A stretch of 7,437 nt of DNA from Clostridia bacterium (GCA_900763035.1 CAAFIS010000082.1:1-7437), one strand, 5' to 3'; counted from the first letter of the stretch, positions 1 through 6,000 are shown. Notes: generated from the sequence alone by a model not told the origin. Translations and numbers: made by a program.

Positions 1-674
1 ATCTTCGCCGGCGCCTCGAAGAACATATGGTATTTCCCGTCGACATACAGCACGCTCGGCCACGAGAGCATCTCCTTCAGGTTCGGCAGCTGCACGCCGT
101 GCATATCGATCACGCACTGCGCGTTGTACCAGTTCTTCAGGTCCTTGCTCTCGGCATACCACACCGTGTCGAACGGGCAGGCGCGGCACCACCACATCCG
201 GTACACCCCGTTGATATACAGGATGTTGAACGCGTTGTCATACACGCCGTCGATCGGGTATTCCTCCAGCTGCATCAGGCCCAGCTCCTGCACGGTGTAC
301 GTCTTTTTGACGTCGAACGCCGCGCTGACCGCCTTGTAGGTGAAGGTCATGTTCTGGAAGGTCTTTCCGGTCGAATGCTGATAATGCCCCTGATCGGTGT
401 CCGTGCTCGGCCGGTCGGGCTGCGTGGAGGTGCTGCTGCTCGTCCGGTCGGTCTTCGTCGGCGTGCCGGCGGCCGCGGTCGTCCCGGCGGCACCCGTCTG
501 CGTCGGATCGCTCCCGCCGCCCGTTTCGTCCGGCGGCACGATCGATGTCGGATCGCTGCCCGGCAGCGAGGATGAAGGTGTGCTCTCGTTCGGCTTTTTG
601 CCGCAGCCTGCCGCCGCCCCGGCTGCCAGTGTCAGCACCAGCAGCAGGGCAAGCAGGCGGATCGTCATTTTCAA
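1..674 (-). CDS. Lipoprotein with GH43-like beta-propeller, 3' part missing
   Basis: Probably a membrane-anchored extracellular glycosidase or glycan-binding propeller; 224 residues are visible before the window edge. From the TTG start at 674-672 the protein opens MKMTIRLLALL, then a hydrophobic stretch ending AAGAAAGC. Cys24 is the likely lipid-modified residue, although the -3 position is Ala, not the usual Leu. Residues about 25-97 are a low-complexity Ser/Thr/Pro/Gly/Asp linker. The folded part begins near residue 100. It shows two blade-like strands typical of five-bladed propeller glycosidases (GH43/GH32/GH117 type): YDNAFNILYINGVYRMWW, with an Asp in the place of a possible catalytic base, and WPSVLYVDGKYHMFF. 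An AESKDLKNW motif lies between them. The start overlaps the stop of the upstream LacI-type gene, so the two are almost surely co-transcribed. Lipoprotein status is fairly sure; the propeller is likely; the exact GH family and activity are not determined. Confidence 0.75.
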   Translation of the reverse strand, partial: MKMTIRLLALLLVLTLAAGAAAGCGKKPNESTPSSSLPGSDPTSIVPPDETGGGSDPTQTGAAGTTAAAGTPTKTDRTSSSTSTQPDRPSTDTDQGHYQHSTGKTFQNMTFTYKAVSAAFDVKKTYTVQELGLMQLEEYPIDGVYDNAFNILYINGVYRMWWCRACPFDTVWYAESKDLKNWYNAQCVIDMHGVQLPNLKEMLSWPSVLYVDGKYHMFFEAPAK

Positions 675-1744
675 GGGTCGTTCCTCCTGTCGTTCTCCGC
701 CCCCGCGAGCTTCCACCCGCAGGATGCGCGTTTGATCAGCTTTCCGGGTACCTCCAGCTGCACCGCGTTGCGGCGCCCCGTCTCGATCCGGTCAAGCAGG
801 ATCTTCACGGCCAAACGGCCGATCTCCTTTTTGTACACCCGCACGGTCGTCAGCGGCACGTCCACATATGCGGCCAGCGAGATGTCGTCGTGCCCGGTCA
901 CGGCCACGTCCTGCGGGATCCGCAGCCCGGCGTCCTTCAGCGCCTTGATGCAGCCGATCGCCATCTCGTCGTTGCAGGCGACGATGGCGCGCGGCGGCGG
1001 GCAGGAGCGCAGTTTTTTGGCCACCCGCTCCCGCGCGATGTCTACACTGTAGCCGCAATCGATGATCCACGCGGGATCCAGCGTCAGCCCGCATTCGTGC
1101 ATCCGCTCCTCGCAGGCGGTCAGCCGCCGGTCGTCAGATCCGCACAGCACCCCGATGTCGGTATACCCCAGCCCCAGTAGGTGATCTAGCCCCAGCAGGA
1201 TGCTGCGCGCGGTGTCCACCCCGACATAGTCGCTGCTGCGGTCGAACTGCCCGTCCACCGACACCACGCGCGGCGCGATGCGGTGGATGGCCGCGGTCAG
1301 GCAGTCGTCCTTCACCGCACCCAGCAGGATCAGTCCGTCCAGCGGGTCTGCGGCATATTCGGCGGTCAGCTCCTCCACCCGCCGGCGGAACTCCTCCACC
1401 GTCACGCGAAAAGGCACCTGCACACCGCAGCGCGTCGCCTCGTCGACGATGGCATCGATGATGTGCGAAAAATACGGATGCCCGATGTGGCTGCGCGACG
1501 AAAAGGTCACATAGCCGATGCGCCGTGCAGGCGGCACGGCAGCCGTGCGCACGTGCGCCAGCGCCTGCGCATGGTGATCGCGCACATACCCGGCCGCCTC
1601 CACGGCGGTCAGCACGCGCTCGCGCGTCTGCGGCGTGGTGCGCAATGACGGATCCTGGTTCAAGATCCGCGACACCAGCGATTTCGATACCCCGCACCGC
1701 TCGGCGATCTCCTTCATCGTGACCTTGCCGCTCGGTATGCTCAT
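671..1744 (-). CDS. LacI/GalR-family transcriptional regulator
   Basis: DNA-binding repressor of 357 residues, a normal length for the family. An N-terminal helix-turn-helix occupies about residues 9-29 (TMKEIAERCGVS, then recognition helix SKSLVSRILN). The hinge helix lies near residues 56-66, with Leu62 in the place of the minor-groove leucine. A periplasmic-binding-protein-like effector domain follows from about residue 75 (RRIGYVTFSSRS). It contains the usual late motifs CNDEMAIGCIKALKDAG, VAVTGHDDISLAAY and PLTTVRVYKKEIGRLAV. The ATG at 1744 is preceded by a weak GAAGG; a second in-frame Met lies at residue 10. It sits between a surface glycan-binding protein and a lipoprotein glycosidase, and opposite two cytoplasmic glycosidases, so it is probably the local sugar-responsive repressor. 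The likely targets are the palindromes at 3831-3846 and 3962-3985. The effector sugar cannot be read from the sequence. Confidence 0.93.
   Translation of the reverse strand: MSIPSGKVTMKEIAERCGVSKSLVSRILNQDPSLRTTPQTRERVLTAVEAAGYVRDHHAQALAHVRTAAVPPARRIGYVTFSSRSHIGHPYFSHIIDAIVDEATRCGVQVPFRVTVEEFRRRVEELTAEYAADPLDGLILLGAVKDDCLTAAIHRIAPRVVSVDGQFDRSSDYVGVDTARSILLGLDHLLGLGYTDIGVLCGSDDRRLTACEERMHECGLTLDPAWIIDCGYSVDIARERVAKKLRSCPPPRAIVACNDEMAIGCIKALKDAGLRIPQDVAVTGHDDISLAAYVDVPLTTVRVYKKEIGRLAVKILLDRIETGRRNAVQLEVPGKLIKRASCGWKLAGAENDRRNDP
672..688 (-). promoter_or_regulatory. RBS and TTG start overlapping the lacI-type stop
   Basis: On the minus strand AGGAGG (683-688) is followed after 8 nt by TTG (674-672), two codons upstream of the first ATG (668-666) in the same frame. 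The ATG would sit 14 nt from the AGGAGG, which is too far for efficient use. The TTG also gives the usual Met-Lys lipoprotein opening. TTG overlaps the upstream stop codon as TTGA (674-671), an arrangement that suits translational coupling. The choice of TTG rests on spacing only. Confidence 0.6.
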
Positions 1745-1764
1745 CGGTCATCCGCCCTTCCCGT

Positions 1765-1807
1765 CGCCGTGCGGCGCGCGGGGACAGCCCCTACGCGCCG
1801 CACGCCG
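1765..1807. terminator. Strong hairpin between surface-protein gene and lacI-type gene
   Basis: An 11-bp perfect stem (CGTGCGGCGCG 1768-1778 with CGCGCCGCACG 1794-1804) carries an inner GGGG-ACAG-CCCC hairpin (1780-1791). Two further outer pairs follow beyond one mismatch (1765-1766 with 1806-1807). A run of six T (1808-1813) follows on the plus strand. As a classical Rho-independent terminator it therefore acts on plus-strand transcripts, where no gene is visible. On the minus strand, the direction of the flanking genes, the stem has no U tract, so it may act as an RNA-stability or attenuation element between the two genes. It could also be a copy of an intergenic palindromic repeat. The structure is certain; its role is open. 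Confidence 0.6.
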
Positions 1808-1815
1808 TTTTTTGC

Positions 1816-3690
1816 TCAGCCGCGTTTTTTGCGCAGCACGGCCGCCGCAGCGGACGCACCGCCAAGCACCGCCGCCGCCGCGATCGGCAGCGCCACGCCC
1901 GTTTCGGGCGCCACGGACGGCTCGTCGCTCTTGCCCGGCTCGTTATCGCCGGACGGCTTGTCGTCGCCGGACGGCTGATCGTCGCCCGACCCGGCCTCCT
2001 TGCCGCCGACGAAGTCGACCACCGGATACACCGCCAGCACCTTGCCCTCGGCATCCAGCGCCACCACCTGATAGGCATAGTCGCCGTCGTCCTCGTATTT
2101 CGTCACCGTCAGGCTCGTGCCCTCGGCATCCACCCAGTGGTTCGCGATATAGGCGGTGTCGTCGCCGCTGCCCCAGCGGTCGAACACATACGCACGGTAG
2201 CTCGCCGCGCCCGCGGTCGGCTCCACGCGCACGGTCATGCCGTCCGCCCCAAAGGTGTAGCCCTCGTTTTTCGCGCCGTCGGTCGGCTGCTGCACCGTCA
2301 CGTCGTCCAGCTCCTGATAGTCGGGATCGAACAGCGTCACCGTGCCGGTCACCTGCTCCTTTTCGATCGCCACCAGCGCCGTCGTGCCCCATTTCAGCCA
2401 GTTCTTGCCGTCGTAGGCCGCGCCGTTGCAGGTCTGCCCGTCAAGGTATTCGATCGCGGCCTTGAAGGTCTTGCCGTTGACGAAATAGTCGCGGCATTCC
2501 TCGCGCACGTTGATGCGCCCTTCCATGTCGATAAAACCGTCGGCATACCGGAAGGCGGAGTTCGAATTGTCGCGCAGCGCGGCGTTCTCAGCCTCGGCCT
2601 TGTTCCCGTCACCGCCGCCGAGCCCGAACCACGCACCCGCCTGCGGCTCGTACCAGTTGTCGGTATCGAAATACATGAACGCACGCTCGTCGCCGGGGAA
2701 GAACACCGTCAGGCGCACCTGATCGCGCGTAAGCGGCGCGCTCTGGTCCAGCACGAAGCCGTCGTCCTTGGCATGGACGCGGAAATACAGCTGCCCGTAA
2801 ACATACTGGAACTGCACATACTCATCGGTCGATTTGACGAACACGCCGCGCGCCGGATCGTACCGGTCGAACATCTGCTTTTCCGCCGTGCCCCACTCGT
2901 CGAACTCGCCGTCGATATCCGTAAGCGAGCCGCCCTTGACGGCCTTCGCCTCGTAGGTGAACACCTCCTGCGGCTCCGGCATCCTCTCCACCAGCTTCAG
3001 CGTGCCGCCGATCTGCTCGGCCGCGATCGGGCAGATCACGGTCGCGCCGTAGCTTGCCCAGCGCGCACCGTCATAAGTCCCGGTGTTGCACGCCATGTGA
3101 TCGAAGTATTGCAGCGCGATCTTCAGCTCCGTGCCGTCCTTCAGATAGGCGCGGGCGGCATCGGTCAGGCAGGCGCGCCCCTCGATCGCGATCGTCCCAT
3201 CCTCGCGGTACGCGAATTTTGCCGTCGTGTTCGCCTGCGTAAAGGCCTTCGTGCCGGTAAACCCCCACCACGTGCAGGCATCGTCCATGCAGTTCCAACC
3301 GTCCTCATCGGAATAGAACAGGCCGACCGAGCCGTCCGGCAGCACCACCGACAGGCGGAAATGGTCGCGCAGCAGGCCGTCCATCGTGTTCTTCACGTCC
3401 TTGACGACCATTGCGAAATACAGGCTGTCCGGCGACCACGCAAAGCGGCACCATTCGCCCTCGCTCTCGACGAATTTGCCGCTCTCGGCATCGTAAGCGC
3501 CAAGGGCGATCGTGTCCCCGGCCGGCCAGTCGGACAGGTCGCCGTCCGGCGTGATGCCGTCCTGCTTCACCCACAAGGCCATCGGGGCAGAGCTGGCGCC
3601 CGCCGTCAGCGGCAGGCAAGCCACCGCCGCGATCAGCAGCGCCGCCGCCGCGATCAGCGAAAAGATCCGTTTCGTTCTGCTTTTTTCCAT
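1816..3690 (-). CDS. Wall-anchored surface protein with two CBM9/DOMON-like domains
   Basis: Secreted, probably surface-attached carbohydrate-binding protein of 624 residues. A signal peptide spans about residues 1-32 (basic KSRTKR, hydrophobic core, LTAGA cleavage region). Two homologous beta-sandwich domains follow, about 38-231 and 253-452. Each starts with a DG-x-x-(D/E)-x-W motif (DGDLSDW; DGEFDEW), then a LYF strand and RDHFRLSV / RDQVRLTV. Each ends with a matching segment (QYFDHMACNTGTYDGARW / EYLDGQTCNGAAYDGKNW). This layout fits the CBM9-like sugar-binding fold. A fibronectin-like region (about 463-562) and an acidic Pro/Gly linker (568-591) lead to APETG (594-598), a hydrophobic segment (599-619) and RKKRG, a sortase-like tail with Ala in place of the first Leu. 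No catalytic domain is seen. AAAGGA lies 9 nt before the ATG. It is the first gene of the leftward set. Architecture is well supported; ligand is unknown. Confidence 0.85.
   Translation of the reverse strand: MEKSRTKRIFSLIAAAALLIAAVACLPLTAGASSAPMALWVKQDGITPDGDLSDWPAGDTIALGAYDAESGKFVESEGEWCRFAWSPDSLYFAMVVKDVKNTMDGLLRDHFRLSVVLPDGSVGLFYSDEDGWNCMDDACTWWGFTGTKAFTQANTTAKFAYREDGTIAIEGRACLTDAARAYLKDGTELKIALQYFDHMACNTGTYDGARWASYGATVICPIAAEQIGGTLKLVERMPEPQEVFTYEAKAVKGGSLTDIDGEFDEWGTAEKQMFDRYDPARGVFVKSTDEYVQFQYVYGQLYFRVHAKDDGFVLDQSAPLTRDQVRLTVFFPGDERAFMYFDTDNWYEPQAGAWFGLGGGDGNKAEAENAALRDNSNSAFRYADGFIDMEGRINVREECRDYFVNGKTFKAAIEYLDGQTCNGAAYDGKNWLKWGTTALVAIEKEQVTGTVTLFDPDYQELDDVTVQQPTDGAKNEGYTFGADGMTVRVEPTAGAASYRAYVFDRWGSGDDTAYIANHWVDAEGTSLTVTKYEDDGDYAYQVVALDAEGKVLAVYPVVDFVGGKEAGSGDDQPSGDDKPSGDNEPGKSDEPSVAPETGVALPIAAAAVLGGASAAAAVLRKKRG
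1918..1989 (-). repeat. 18-bp tandem repeat encoding the acidic Pro/Gly wall linker
   Basis: Four tandem 18-bp units encode SGDDQP, SGDDKP, SGDNEP and the divergent GKSDEP (residues 568-591 of the surface protein). The first two units are nearly identical at DNA level. Such linkers usually span the cell wall between a binding domain and the anchor, and slippage can vary their copy number. Confidence 0.8.
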
Positions 3691-3699
3691 GCTGTTTCA

Positions 3700-3705
3700 T
3701 CCTTT
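3700..3705 (-). promoter_or_regulatory. RBS of the surface-protein gene
   Basis: AAAGGA on the minus strand, 9 nt before the ATG at 3690-3688. It supports this start; the ATG at 3700-3698 is in another frame. Confidence 0.7.
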
Positions 3706-3791
3706 CTGTCATTCAAAAGAGGGCAGATCGCCGCCGGGCATCGCCTGTCGACCGGTGTGACCGCACGGTGTCCGCCCCCTGTCACGCATCC

Positions 3792-3821
3792 ATTCTAGCA
3801 TGGAAAAACGGCCCGAGGCAA
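3792..3821 (-). promoter_or_regulatory. Leftward promoter for the surface-protein gene
   Basis: Minus-strand -10 TAGAAT (3797-3792) has an extended TGC before it (3800-3798). A fair -35, TTGCCT (3821-3816), lies 18 nt upstream. The predicted start of transcription is near 3785, giving a leader of about 95 nt before the ATG at 3690. The -35 lies inside the cre-like site and about 10 bp from the 16-bp palindrome, so repression by either is plausible. Predicted by consensus only. Confidence 0.5.
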
Positions 3822-3830
3822 GCGCTTTCG
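3817..3830. promoter_or_regulatory. cre-like (CcpA/LacI-family) operator
   Basis: GGCAAGCGCTTTCG matches the CcpA cre pattern TGNAANCGNTTNCA at every specified position except the two outermost. It has the palindromic core AAGCGCTT (3820-3827) with central CG. It covers the -35 of the leftward promoter, the usual place for catabolite repression. It could equally be bound by another LacI-family protein, including the one encoded here. Confidence 0.5.
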
Positions 3831-3846
3831 GGTATACCGGTTTACC
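3831..3846. promoter_or_regulatory. 16-bp LacI-type palindromic operator
   Basis: GGTATACC directly abuts GGTTTACC. The half-sites are inverted copies with one mismatch (GGTATACC against GGTAAACC) around a central CG, the classical shape of a LacI/GalR operator. It adjoins the cre-like site and lies just upstream of the leftward -35. The half-site recurs near the rightward promoter, and the repressor gene is in the same locus. Confidence 0.55.
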
Positions 3847-3872
3847 ACCGTATCGCCCGATTTTCCATGATC

Positions 3873-3889
3873 AATATACAGGAATATAC
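3873..3889. repeat. 10-bp-period direct repeat AATATAC
   Basis: AATATAC occurs at 3873-3879 and again at 3883-3889, exactly one helical turn apart, as an AT-rich island in GC-rich DNA midway between the two promoters. The arrangement resembles a direct-repeat activator site. It could also be chance. Confidence 0.35.
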
Positions 3890-3961
3890 GGCCGGTTTCA
3901 AGACTTTTTATCCATACTGATGACGGTTTTCGCCGTCGCCGCCGTTTTTTCGCCGCCGTCC

Positions 3962-3985
3962 GGTAAACAACACCGCCCGTTTACC
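3962..3985. promoter_or_regulatory. Spaced inverted repeat, operator candidate for the rightward promoter
   Basis: GGTAAAC (3962-3968) and GTTTACC (3979-3985) form a perfect 7-bp inverted repeat with a 10-bp spacer, ending 9 bp before the rightward -35. A further GGTTTAC (3993-3999) overlaps the -35 itself. The half-site is the same as in the palindrome at 3831-3846, so one regulator may bind both. The 10-bp spacer differs from the abutting halves of a standard LacI operator, which weakens the assignment. Confidence 0.45.
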
Positions 3986-3995
3986 AGCGGGCGGT
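3972..3995. repeat. GC-rich 8-bp hairpin interleaved with the operator candidate
   Basis: ACCGCCCG (3972-3979) and CGGGCGGT (3988-3995) are perfect inverted copies around an 8-nt loop. On the plus strand a T-rich stretch (3995-4007, TTTACTTTTGTTT) follows, so it has the look of a weak terminator. The same bases form the rightward -35, and no gene reads into it from the left. An operator or insulating role is as likely as termination. Confidence 0.45.
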
Positions 3996-4023
3996 TTACT
4001 TTTGTTTCCCGGTATGCTATACT
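3995..4023 (+). promoter_or_regulatory. Rightward promoter for the glycosidase genes
   Basis: -35 TTTACT (3995-4000), 17-nt spacer, extended TGC (4015-4017) and -10 TATACT (4018-4023). Transcription would start near 4030, leaving a short leader of about 28 nt before the ATG at 4058. This also excludes the longer in-frame reading back to 3800. The -35 overlaps a GGTTTAC half-site, so a bound repressor would block it. Confidence 0.6.
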
Positions 4024-4040
4024 GCGGATAAAAGCAAGCA

Positions 4041-4048
4041 AAAGGAGG
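4041..4048 (+). promoter_or_regulatory. RBS deciding the start of the 640-residue glycosidase
   Basis: AAAGGAGG lies 9 nt before ATG 4058-4060. The reading frame stays open upstream to 3800, but no other in-frame start is known to have such a site, and the promoter lies inside that extension. Confidence 0.85.
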
Positions 4049-4057
4049 CTCTCCCCC

Positions 4058-5980
4058 ATGGCCGATACCATCCATTGGCGCCTGCAGAACGACACGCTCG
4101 TGCGCGAGGACGTCGCCCCGTTCTCCGATACGATCGAGATGGCGGGCAAGCAGATCGCCGCGATCGTGACCTACGGCACGGACGCGCACGGTGGCCTGCG
4201 GCTCTCACGTCAGCTGATCTACCCGCAGCTGCACACGATCCCGCGCGATACGTTCGGCACCCTGCACTGCCCCCACGGCGAAGGCGAGCGGCAGACGCTG
4301 CTGCTCGACGGCGCACCGATCGAAGAACGCGTCGCCGCCTTCACCCTCGGCGACGGCAGCGTCGCCGTGCGGTCGGCCGACCGCACCGGAGCGCTCACGG
4401 TCCGGCGGCGGCTGTTCCCCTGCACCGACCGGCCGTGTTACATCGAGCATACATGGGTAAAAAACACCGGCACGCGCCCGGTACGTTTGTCCGCCGACGC
4501 GATCGATACGGTGGTCTACCACCACGGCGCGGCGGGCGTGTATGCCGACCGCGTGCAGGCGCTGCGGCTCGACCGCACGCTGCTGCCGAATGAAACGGCC
4601 GAAACGGCGCTGGTCTTTTCCTGCGTCCCGTTTCGCGAGGTGCTGCCGCAGCCGGACGTTTTTGCCGAATGGGCGGCAAGGCAGCAGTTCGCTGCCCGGA
4701 TCTGCGACGGTACGCTGCGCCTGCGCTGCGATGACCCCGCGCTCGCGCAATTTTTCCGTCTGGCCAAGCTGCGCGCGGCGGAAAGCATCTTCACCACGGC
4801 CGCCGGGCCGCTGCATTCACCGGGCGGCGGCCCGTACTACGCCGCCGTGTGGGCGAACGATCAGGTGGAATACGCCGCGCCCTTCTTCCCGTTCTTGGGC
4901 TACGGCACGGCGAACACCGCCTCGCTTTGCGCGTGCGATCTGTTCTCGCGGTTCATGTCGCCGGACGGTCTGCCGATCCCCTCGTCGGTGATCGACGAGG
5001 GGCGGGATATCTGGCAGGGCGCGGGCGACCGCGGCGATGCCGCGATGGTCCTGTACGGCGCGTCCCGCCTGCTGCTCGCGCTCGGCGATCGCGCCGCGGC
5101 CGAGGAGCGCTTTTGGATGCTCGCATGGGCGGCGGATTTCTGCCTGTCGCGCAAAACGGCCGACGGCGTCATCGCCTCCGACAGTGACGAGTTGGAGGAG
5201 CGCCTTCCCTCCGGCGACGCGAACCTCTGCACCTCCTGTTTGACCTACGGCGGGCTGCTGTCCGCCGCGGATCTGGCCACTGACCTCGGGCGCACGCAAA
5301 CGGCCGCCGCATGGCGCGCCGCAGCCGAAGACCTGCGCGCCGGCATCGACCGCTGTTTTGCAGCCGAGATCTCCGGTTTCCCGACCTATCGCTATTACGA
5401 CGGCAACACCGTCCTGCGCAGCTGGATCAGCATCCCGCTGACGGTGGGCATCTTCGGCCGCGCGGCCGGCACCGTGGACGCGCTGCTGTCCGATCGCCTG
5501 TTTTTCGGCGACGGCTGCCTCAGTGCCGAGGGCGACGTCACCTACTGGGACCGTTCCACGCTGTATGCCTTCCGCGGGATATTGAACGCCGGATCGGCCG
5601 AGCGGGTCTATCCCTACATCCAAAGCTACGTGCAGGCACGTCTGCTCGGCGCGCACGTGCCGTATGCCGTCGAGGCATGGCCGGAGGGCGACCAGCGCCA
5701 ATTGTCGGCGGAAAGCGCCCTGTTCTGCCGCGTCGTGACCGAGGGGATGTTCGGCCTTTGCCCGATCGGCCTGCGGCGGCTGCGCCTGTCGCCGTCCGTG
5801 CCGACGCAGCTTTGCACGGTCACGCTGGAGCGCGTGCACCTGTGCGGCGCGGTGTTCGATCTTACGCTCACCCGCACGGCGGATGCCCACACGGCCGTTT
5901 TGCGGCAGGACGGACAGCCGGAACGTCGGTTCACGATCCCGCTCGGCACCGCGGTCGAGATCGCGCTGCCGGAAGAATGA
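4058..5980 (+). CDS. Six-hairpin ((alpha/alpha)6) glycosidase-like enzyme
   Basis: Probable cytoplasmic glycoside hydrolase of 640 residues; no signal peptide. The N-terminal part (about 1-230) is strand-rich and looks like a beta-sandwich. The middle (about 235-575) is helical with the feel of an (alpha/alpha)6 barrel. The last 60 residues are again strand-rich (LRRLRLSPSVPTQL and after). Conserved-looking acidic segments are VWANDQVEY (264-272, Asp268 and Glu271), GDRGDAAM (from Gly323) and EAWPEGDQ (539-546, Glu539, Glu543, Asp545), all candidate active-site residues. The architecture resembles GH78, GH15 and GH94-type clans, but I cannot place it in a named family. It is first in the rightward operon, 20 bp before a GH78-like gene, which suggests the two act on the same oligosaccharide. 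Being a glycosidase is inferred; a phosphorylase or another six-hairpin enzyme is possible. Confidence 0.75.
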   Translation: MADTIHWRLQNDTLVREDVAPFSDTIEMAGKQIAAIVTYGTDAHGGLRLSRQLIYPQLHTIPRDTFGTLHCPHGEGERQTLLLDGAPIEERVAAFTLGDGSVAVRSADRTGALTVRRRLFPCTDRPCYIEHTWVKNTGTRPVRLSADAIDTVVYHHGAAGVYADRVQALRLDRTLLPNETAETALVFSCVPFREVLPQPDVFAEWAARQQFAARICDGTLRLRCDDPALAQFFRLAKLRAAESIFTTAAGPLHSPGGGPYYAAVWANDQVEYAAPFFPFLGYGTANTASLCACDLFSRFMSPDGLPIPSSVIDEGRDIWQGAGDRGDAAMVLYGASRLLLALGDRAAAEERFWMLAWAADFCLSRKTADGVIASDSDELEERLPSGDANLCTSCLTYGGLLSAADLATDLGRTQTAAAWRAAAEDLRAGIDRCFAAEISGFPTYRYYDGNTVLRSWISIPLTVGIFGRAAGTVDALLSDRLFFGDGCLSAEGDVTYWDRSTLYAFRGILNAGSAERVYPYIQSYVQARLLGAHVPYAVEAWPEGDQRQLSAESALFCRVVTEGMFGLCPIGLRRLRLSPSVPTQLCTVTLERVHLCGAVFDLTLTRTADAHTAVLRQDGQPERRFTIPLGTAVEIALPEE

Positions 5981-5985
5981 AGGAT

Positions 5986-5994
5986 AAAAGGAGG
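5986..5994 (+). promoter_or_regulatory. RBS of the GH78-like gene
   Basis: AAAAGGAGG in the 20-bp gap after the upstream stop, 6 nt before ATG 6001-6003. No promoter or terminator fits in the gap, so the two genes form one transcription unit. Confidence 0.85.
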
Positions 5995-6000
5995 ATCCGC

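Noticed and set aside
27..735. Plus-strand frames across the lipoprotein region
   Set aside because: The minus strand encodes a signal peptide, linker and propeller-like strands; the plus frames give Arg/His/Val-rich products without motifs.
1745..1815. A separate promoter for the LacI-type gene
   Set aside because: The 71-bp gap is filled by the GC-rich hairpin and shows no -35/-10 pair on the minus strand; any private promoter would lie inside the end of the upstream gene and is not evident.
3256..3263. GGTAAACC inside the surface-protein gene, as an extra operator
   Set aside because: A lone half-site within coding sequence (Gly-Phe-Thr-Gly codons) with no inverted partner; an 8-mer match by chance is plausible.
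2137..3798. 553-residue open frame on the plus strand opposite the surface-protein gene
   Set aside because: It mirrors the codon structure of the minus-strand gene in high-GC DNA, has no ribosome site, and its product is a His/Arg/Val-rich sequence with no recognisable domain. The minus-strand protein has signal peptide, repeats and anchor.
3922..3950. GACGG/CCGTC hairpin followed by six T (3945-3950), read as a terminator
   Set aside because: The stem is only 5 bp and the T run starts 8 nt after it, so it does not have terminator geometry.
3800..4057. Longer N-terminus of the six-hairpin enzyme starting at the ATG at 3800
   Set aside because: The extension covers both promoters and the operator candidates, lacks a ribosome site at 3800, and translates to unstructured sequence; the ATG at 4058 has AAAGGAGG at 9 nt.
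4817..5890. 357-residue open frame on the minus strand inside the six-hairpin enzyme gene
   Set aside because: Shadow frame of a GC-rich gene; Arg/Ala/Gly-rich product without motifs, whereas the plus-strand product is a coherent enzyme.
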